Origin: Cryobacterium glucosi
GTDB lineage: Bacteria > Actinomycetota > Actinomycetes > Actinomycetales > Microbacteriaceae
NCBI RefSeq assembly: GCF_004402235.1
Contig: NZ_SOFS01000038.1
Span: 27,951-91,950, forward strand
Direction: 5' to 3'
DNA length: 64,000 bases
This document shows positions 61,464 through 64,000 of this stretch, in pieces. A program made the translations under genes and the position numbers. The notes under the pieces are model-generated. The model did no database searches, was not told the DNA's origin, and saw only the letters and a program-made list of their open reading frames with translations. Within the stretch, counting starts at the first letter, position 1, and every line of letters begins with the position of its first letter.

Positions 61464-62564
61464 ATGTCGGAAGCATCCGTCGCACCCACGGTGCGCATCG
61501 TCAAGACCCGTCGGGGTGGCGACTCGAAGAATCCCACCACCGAGTACTCCTCGCTGCTGCACACTGTCCGCAACCTGGGCCTCCTGAAGCGCGCGACCGG
61601 GTTCTACTGGTTCGTCTTCGGCATGCTCATCCTCGCAACTGCGGGTCTCGGCACCGGTTTCGTGCTCCTCGGCGACAGCTGGTACCAGCTGATCATCGCC
61701 GGCGTGCTCGGCATCATCCTCACCCAGTTCGCGTTCCTCGCCCACGAGGCCTCGCACCGGCAGGTGTTCGAGTCCGGACCCGCCAACGACAAGGCCGGCC
61801 GTATCCTCGCGAACCTGTTCGTCGGCATCAGCTACGCCTGGTGGATGAACAAGCACAGCCGCCACCACGCCAACCCGAACGTGATCGGCAAAGACCCCGA
61901 CATCGACCCCGACTTCATCGTCTTCCGCGAGGAGGACGCCGCGAAGGTGTCCTGGCTCGGCTCGTTCGTCACGCGCAAGCAGGGCTACCTGTTCTTCCCG
62001 CTCCTGATGGCCGAGGGCTTCAACCTTCACGTCCAGGGCTTCCGCACGGTCTTCGGCCGCGGCAAGGTCGACAAGCGCTGGCTCGAGATCACCATGCTCA
62101 CGACCCGTATCGTGCTCTACGTCGCCGTGATCTTCTACTTCCTGCCGCTCGGCATGGCCTTCGCCTTCATCGGCGTGCAGCTCGCCGTCTTCGGGGTCTA
62201 CATGGGCGCATCCTTCGCCCCGAACCACAAGGGGATGCCGCAGCTCCCCCACGACAGCAAGGTCGACTTCCTGCGCCGCCAGGTCCTGACCTCGCGCAAC
62301 ATCCGCGGCGGCACCTTCATGGATACCTTCATGGGCGGCCTGAACTACCAGGTCGAGCACCACCTGTTCCCGAACATGGCCCGCCCGCACCTGCGGAAGG
62401 CGCAGGAGATCACCAAGGAATACTGCCAGTCGCACAACATCCTGTACACGGAGACGGGCCTGTTCCAGTCGTACGGGATCGTCATCGAGTACCTGAACAC
62501 GGTCGGCCTCGCCGCCCGCGATCCGTTCGACTGCCCCATGGTCGCGCGCTTCCACCACCGCTGA
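61464..62564 (+). CDS. Membrane fatty-acid (acyl-lipid) desaturase
   Basis: The 366-residue protein has four helices and the three His boxes of the acyl-lipid desaturase family: H94-EASH, H131-SRHH ('KHSRHHANPNVIGKDPD'), and QVEHH around H299 ('GGLNYQVEHHLFPNMARPHL'). The QVEHH form is that of the linoleoyl-CoA desaturase/DesA3-like group. It introduces a double bond into membrane acyl chains, which fits adaptation to cold. Position and substrate are not determined. The 223-bp region upstream contains AT-rich stretches suitable for a regulated promoter. Confidence 0.93.
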   Translation: MSEASVAPTVRIVKTRRGGDSKNPTTEYSSLLHTVRNLGLLKRATGFYWFVFGMLILATAGLGTGFVLLGDSWYQLIIAGVLGIILTQFAFLAHEASHRQVFESGPANDKAGRILANLFVGISYAWWMNKHSRHHANPNVIGKDPDIDPDFIVFREEDAAKVSWLGSFVTRKQGYLFFPLLMAEGFNLHVQGFRTVFGRGKVDKRWLEITMLTTRIVLYVAVIFYFLPLGMAFAFIGVQLAVFGVYMGASFAPNHKGMPQLPHDSKVDFLRRQVLTSRNIRGGTFMDTFMGGLNYQVEHHLFPNMARPHLRKAQEITKEYCQSHNILYTETGLFQSYGIVIEYLNTVGLAARDPFDCPMVARFHHR

Positions 62565-62572
62565 CGGCTTTC

Positions 62573-62646
62573 CGCCGAGCGCGGGTGTTCTGCCGTTGCG
62601 CGGGTGGTGCACCACCAGCGGAGCGGCGCAACGCCAGCGCTCGGCG
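62573..62646. terminator. Branched hairpin between the desaturase and YeiH-type genes
   Basis: Nested arms CGCCGAGCGC/GCGCTCGGCG (62573-62582, 62637-62646) and CGTTGCGC/GCGCAACG (62594-62601, 62626-62633) enclose the perfect 14-bp palindrome GGTGGTGCACCACC (62603-62616). It begins 9 bp after the desaturase stop and probably ends that transcript, though no T-run follows. Confidence 0.55.
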
Positions 62647-62687
62647 TGAGGGACCGGCGCCGGTGACGCGGGAGTAGGCTCGAATCC

Positions 62688-63728
62688 ATGTGGCTGCCGG
62701 GCGTGCTCGTCGCGGTCGCCGCCGCACTCCTTGCCGGGCTCGTGCACGCCCTCGTCCCCGGGATCCCGCTTCTCACGGCCGCCGTGGTGTTCGGAATCGT
62801 CGCCGGCCAGCTGCCGGTTGCGCGCCGGCAACTCACCGGAGTGCTCGCGCCGGGCCTCTCGGTCGCCTCCAAACGCATCATGCGCCTCGGAATCGTGCTG
62901 CTCGGCCTCAAGCTCAGCCTCGTCGACATCCTCGGCCTCGGCTGGGTGACCATCGCGACGACCGTCGCGATCGTCGTTCTCACGTTCTTCGGCACACTGT
63001 GGTTCGGCCGCAGGATCGGCCTCCCGGGGCACCAGCCCCTCCTGATCGCGACCGGGTTCTCGGTCTGCGGCGCGTCCGCGATCGGCGCCATGAGTGCCGT
63101 GGTGCACGCGGACGACGACGACACCGCAACACCGATCGCCCTCGTCACCCTCTGCGGAACCCTCGCGATCGCGGTCCTGCCCGCCCTGTGGCATCCGCTC
63201 GGCCTCGACGCCCTGCAGTACGGCCAGTGGGTCGGCGCGAGCGTGCACGATGTCGGCCAGGTCGTCGCCACCGCCCAGGTCGCCGGGCCGGCCGCCCTCG
63301 CCGTGGCGATCGTCGTCAAGCTCACCCGGGTGCTCATGCTCGCGCCTATCGTCGCCGGGGTGTCCCTGCAGGAGCGCCGCAGAGACGGCAGCGCGGCAGC
63401 CTCGACCTCGGATGCGGTGCCCCTGCGGACCGGCACCCTCGCTGCGGTGTCCCCGGATGCCTCGACGCGGCATCCCCCGATCGTCCCGCTTTTCGTCGTG
63501 GGCTTTCTGGCTGCCGTGATGCTCCGCACCCTTGTGCCGTTGCCCGAGGGCGTGCTCCTCGTCGCTGACACCCTGCAGACCTATTTCCTCGCGACCGCTC
63601 TCTTCGGCCTCGGCGCGGCGGTGCAGCTCGGGGTGCTCGTGCGCACCGGCGGTCGCGCACTCACCGTCGGCCTCGGTTCCTGGGCGCTCATCGCCGCCCT
63701 CGCCTACGGCGCCGTCGTCCTCGCCTGA
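62688..63728 (+). CDS. YeiH-type putative sulfate exporter family membrane protein
   Basis: The 346-residue protein has about ten helices. Family signatures are 'SKRIMRLGIVLLGLKLSL', 'GFSVCGASAIGAMSAVVHAD' and 'VGASVHDVGQVVATAQ', as in the YeiH/PF03601 group. A variable cytoplasmic loop (about 225-260) separates the last helices. The family name 'putative sulfate exporter' rests on limited evidence, so the transported substrate should be regarded as unknown. No LysR regulator of the usual yeiH-yeiE type is adjacent in this window. Confidence 0.9.
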   Translation: MWLPGVLVAVAAALLAGLVHALVPGIPLLTAAVVFGIVAGQLPVARRQLTGVLAPGLSVASKRIMRLGIVLLGLKLSLVDILGLGWVTIATTVAIVVLTFFGTLWFGRRIGLPGHQPLLIATGFSVCGASAIGAMSAVVHADDDDTATPIALVTLCGTLAIAVLPALWHPLGLDALQYGQWVGASVHDVGQVVATAQVAGPAALAVAIVVKLTRVLMLAPIVAGVSLQERRRDGSAAASTSDAVPLRTGTLAAVSPDASTRHPPIVPLFVVGFLAAVMLRTLVPLPEGVLLVADTLQTYFLATALFGLGAAVQLGVLVRTGGRALTVGLGSWALIAALAYGAVVLA

Positions 63729-63812
63729 CCGGTCGCCTGCCGCGGGTCGACCGCCGCGGTTCGCGCAGGTCGGGTCGCGCCGCAGCGATACCACGTGTCG
63801 CACGCTTCGGGT

Positions 63813-63877
63813 CCCGCGAGAGTACACTTTTGGCCCTTAAACCGCGAGTTTGAGGGCCAAAAGTGTACTCTCGCGGG
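63813..63877. repeat. Long palindrome, about 30 bp per arm, after the YeiH-type gene
   Basis: 63813-63842 pairs with 63848-63877 with one wobble position and a CGCGA loop. Like the palindrome at 20629-20697 it has CCGCGAGAG at its outer end and an A/T-rich middle followed by a C-run. It may be a terminator or a dispersed palindromic element. Confidence 0.75.
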
Positions 63878-63949
63878 TGCTGCGAGCGCGGGTGCTGCGA
63901 GCGCGGGTGCTGCGAGCGCGGGTGCCGCGAGCGCGGGTGCCGCGCGGGC
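63875..63949. repeat. 15-bp tandem repeat (about four full copies plus a partial)
   Basis: The unit GGGTGCTGCGAGCGC repeats from 63875; copies four and five have CCGC for CTGC. The array starts at the right arm of the long palindrome. No gene is visible from here to the end of the window; the next gene must start beyond it or on the other strand. Confidence 0.85.
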
Positions 63950-64000
63950 TGGTCGGGCAGGGGCGCGCGTGGCGCCGCGCGGATCAGCCGCGGGCGAGCC

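Noticed and set aside
61152..63827. 891-codon frame antisense to the desaturase and YeiH-type genes
   Set aside because: It spans two well-supported genes and their spacer, is of low complexity and has no recognisable fold.
63875..63949. CRISPR array at the window end
   Set aside because: The units are 15 bp, contiguous and without spacers; there are no cas genes.

Overview
The window is high-GC DNA with many GTG starts and TGA/start overlaps. Its gene orders are typical of Actinomycetota: glmU-prs-rplY-pth-mfd-mazG-eno-ftsB-DUF501 and rsmI-metG-tatD-rsmA-ispE-ABC-F, with a protein O-mannosyltransferase divergent from rsmI. I infer a member of Microbacteriaceae (Leifsonia/Cryobacterium-like). 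I saw no transposase, integrase, rRNA or CRISPR array.

Layout. 1-1.4 kb: two VOC-fold proteins and an HxlR-type regulator with a palindromic site upstream. 1.6-6.3 kb: a GH2 beta-mannosidase, then a 2-kb segment with a CtlX-like hydrolase and a divergent Lrp/AsnC regulator. That segment is bracketed by a ~178-bp duplication containing one intact tRNA with anticodon UAA and one decayed tRNA copy. 6.3-23.8 kb, mostly minus strand: ndh, subtilase, DUF501, ftsB, eno, hisS, mazG, mfd, pth (apparent CTG start), rplY, then gnd and a small membrane protein on the opposite strand, then prs, glmU and tRNA-Gln. 23.9-26 kb: MarR regulator and a CYTH-CHAD protein.

26.0-31.2 kb is a complete arsenic-resistance locus: arsM-arsR on minus, arsD-arsA-acr3 on plus, arsC on minus. 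Five similar 16-bp palindromes lie in front of its four transcription units, which makes a coherent ArsR regulon.

31.2-45.7 kb is the most unusual part. The high-affinity phosphate transporter genes are present (pstC, pstA, pstS, pstB), but pstS and pstB are separated by seven surface-protein genes. These encode an 893-residue anchored binding-protein-like protein, a second PstS-like secreted protein, two secreted proteins with a WxL-like C-terminal domain, a DUF916 (WxL-associated) membrane protein, a related single-domain membrane protein, and a membrane-anchored class E/F sortase-fold protein that has lost its catalytic His and Cys. I infer a phosphate-linked cell-surface assembly carried within the pst operon.

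45.8-49.4 kb: PASTA Ser/Thr kinase, lytic transglycosylase and an unknown protein. 49.5-52.4 kb: MetQNI-type methionine transporter. 52.4-61.2 kb: housekeeping cluster (ABC-F, ispE, rsmA, tatD, metG, rsmI, PMT). 61.4-64 kb: acyl-lipid desaturase, YeiH-type membrane protein, a long palindrome and a 15-bp tandem repeat.
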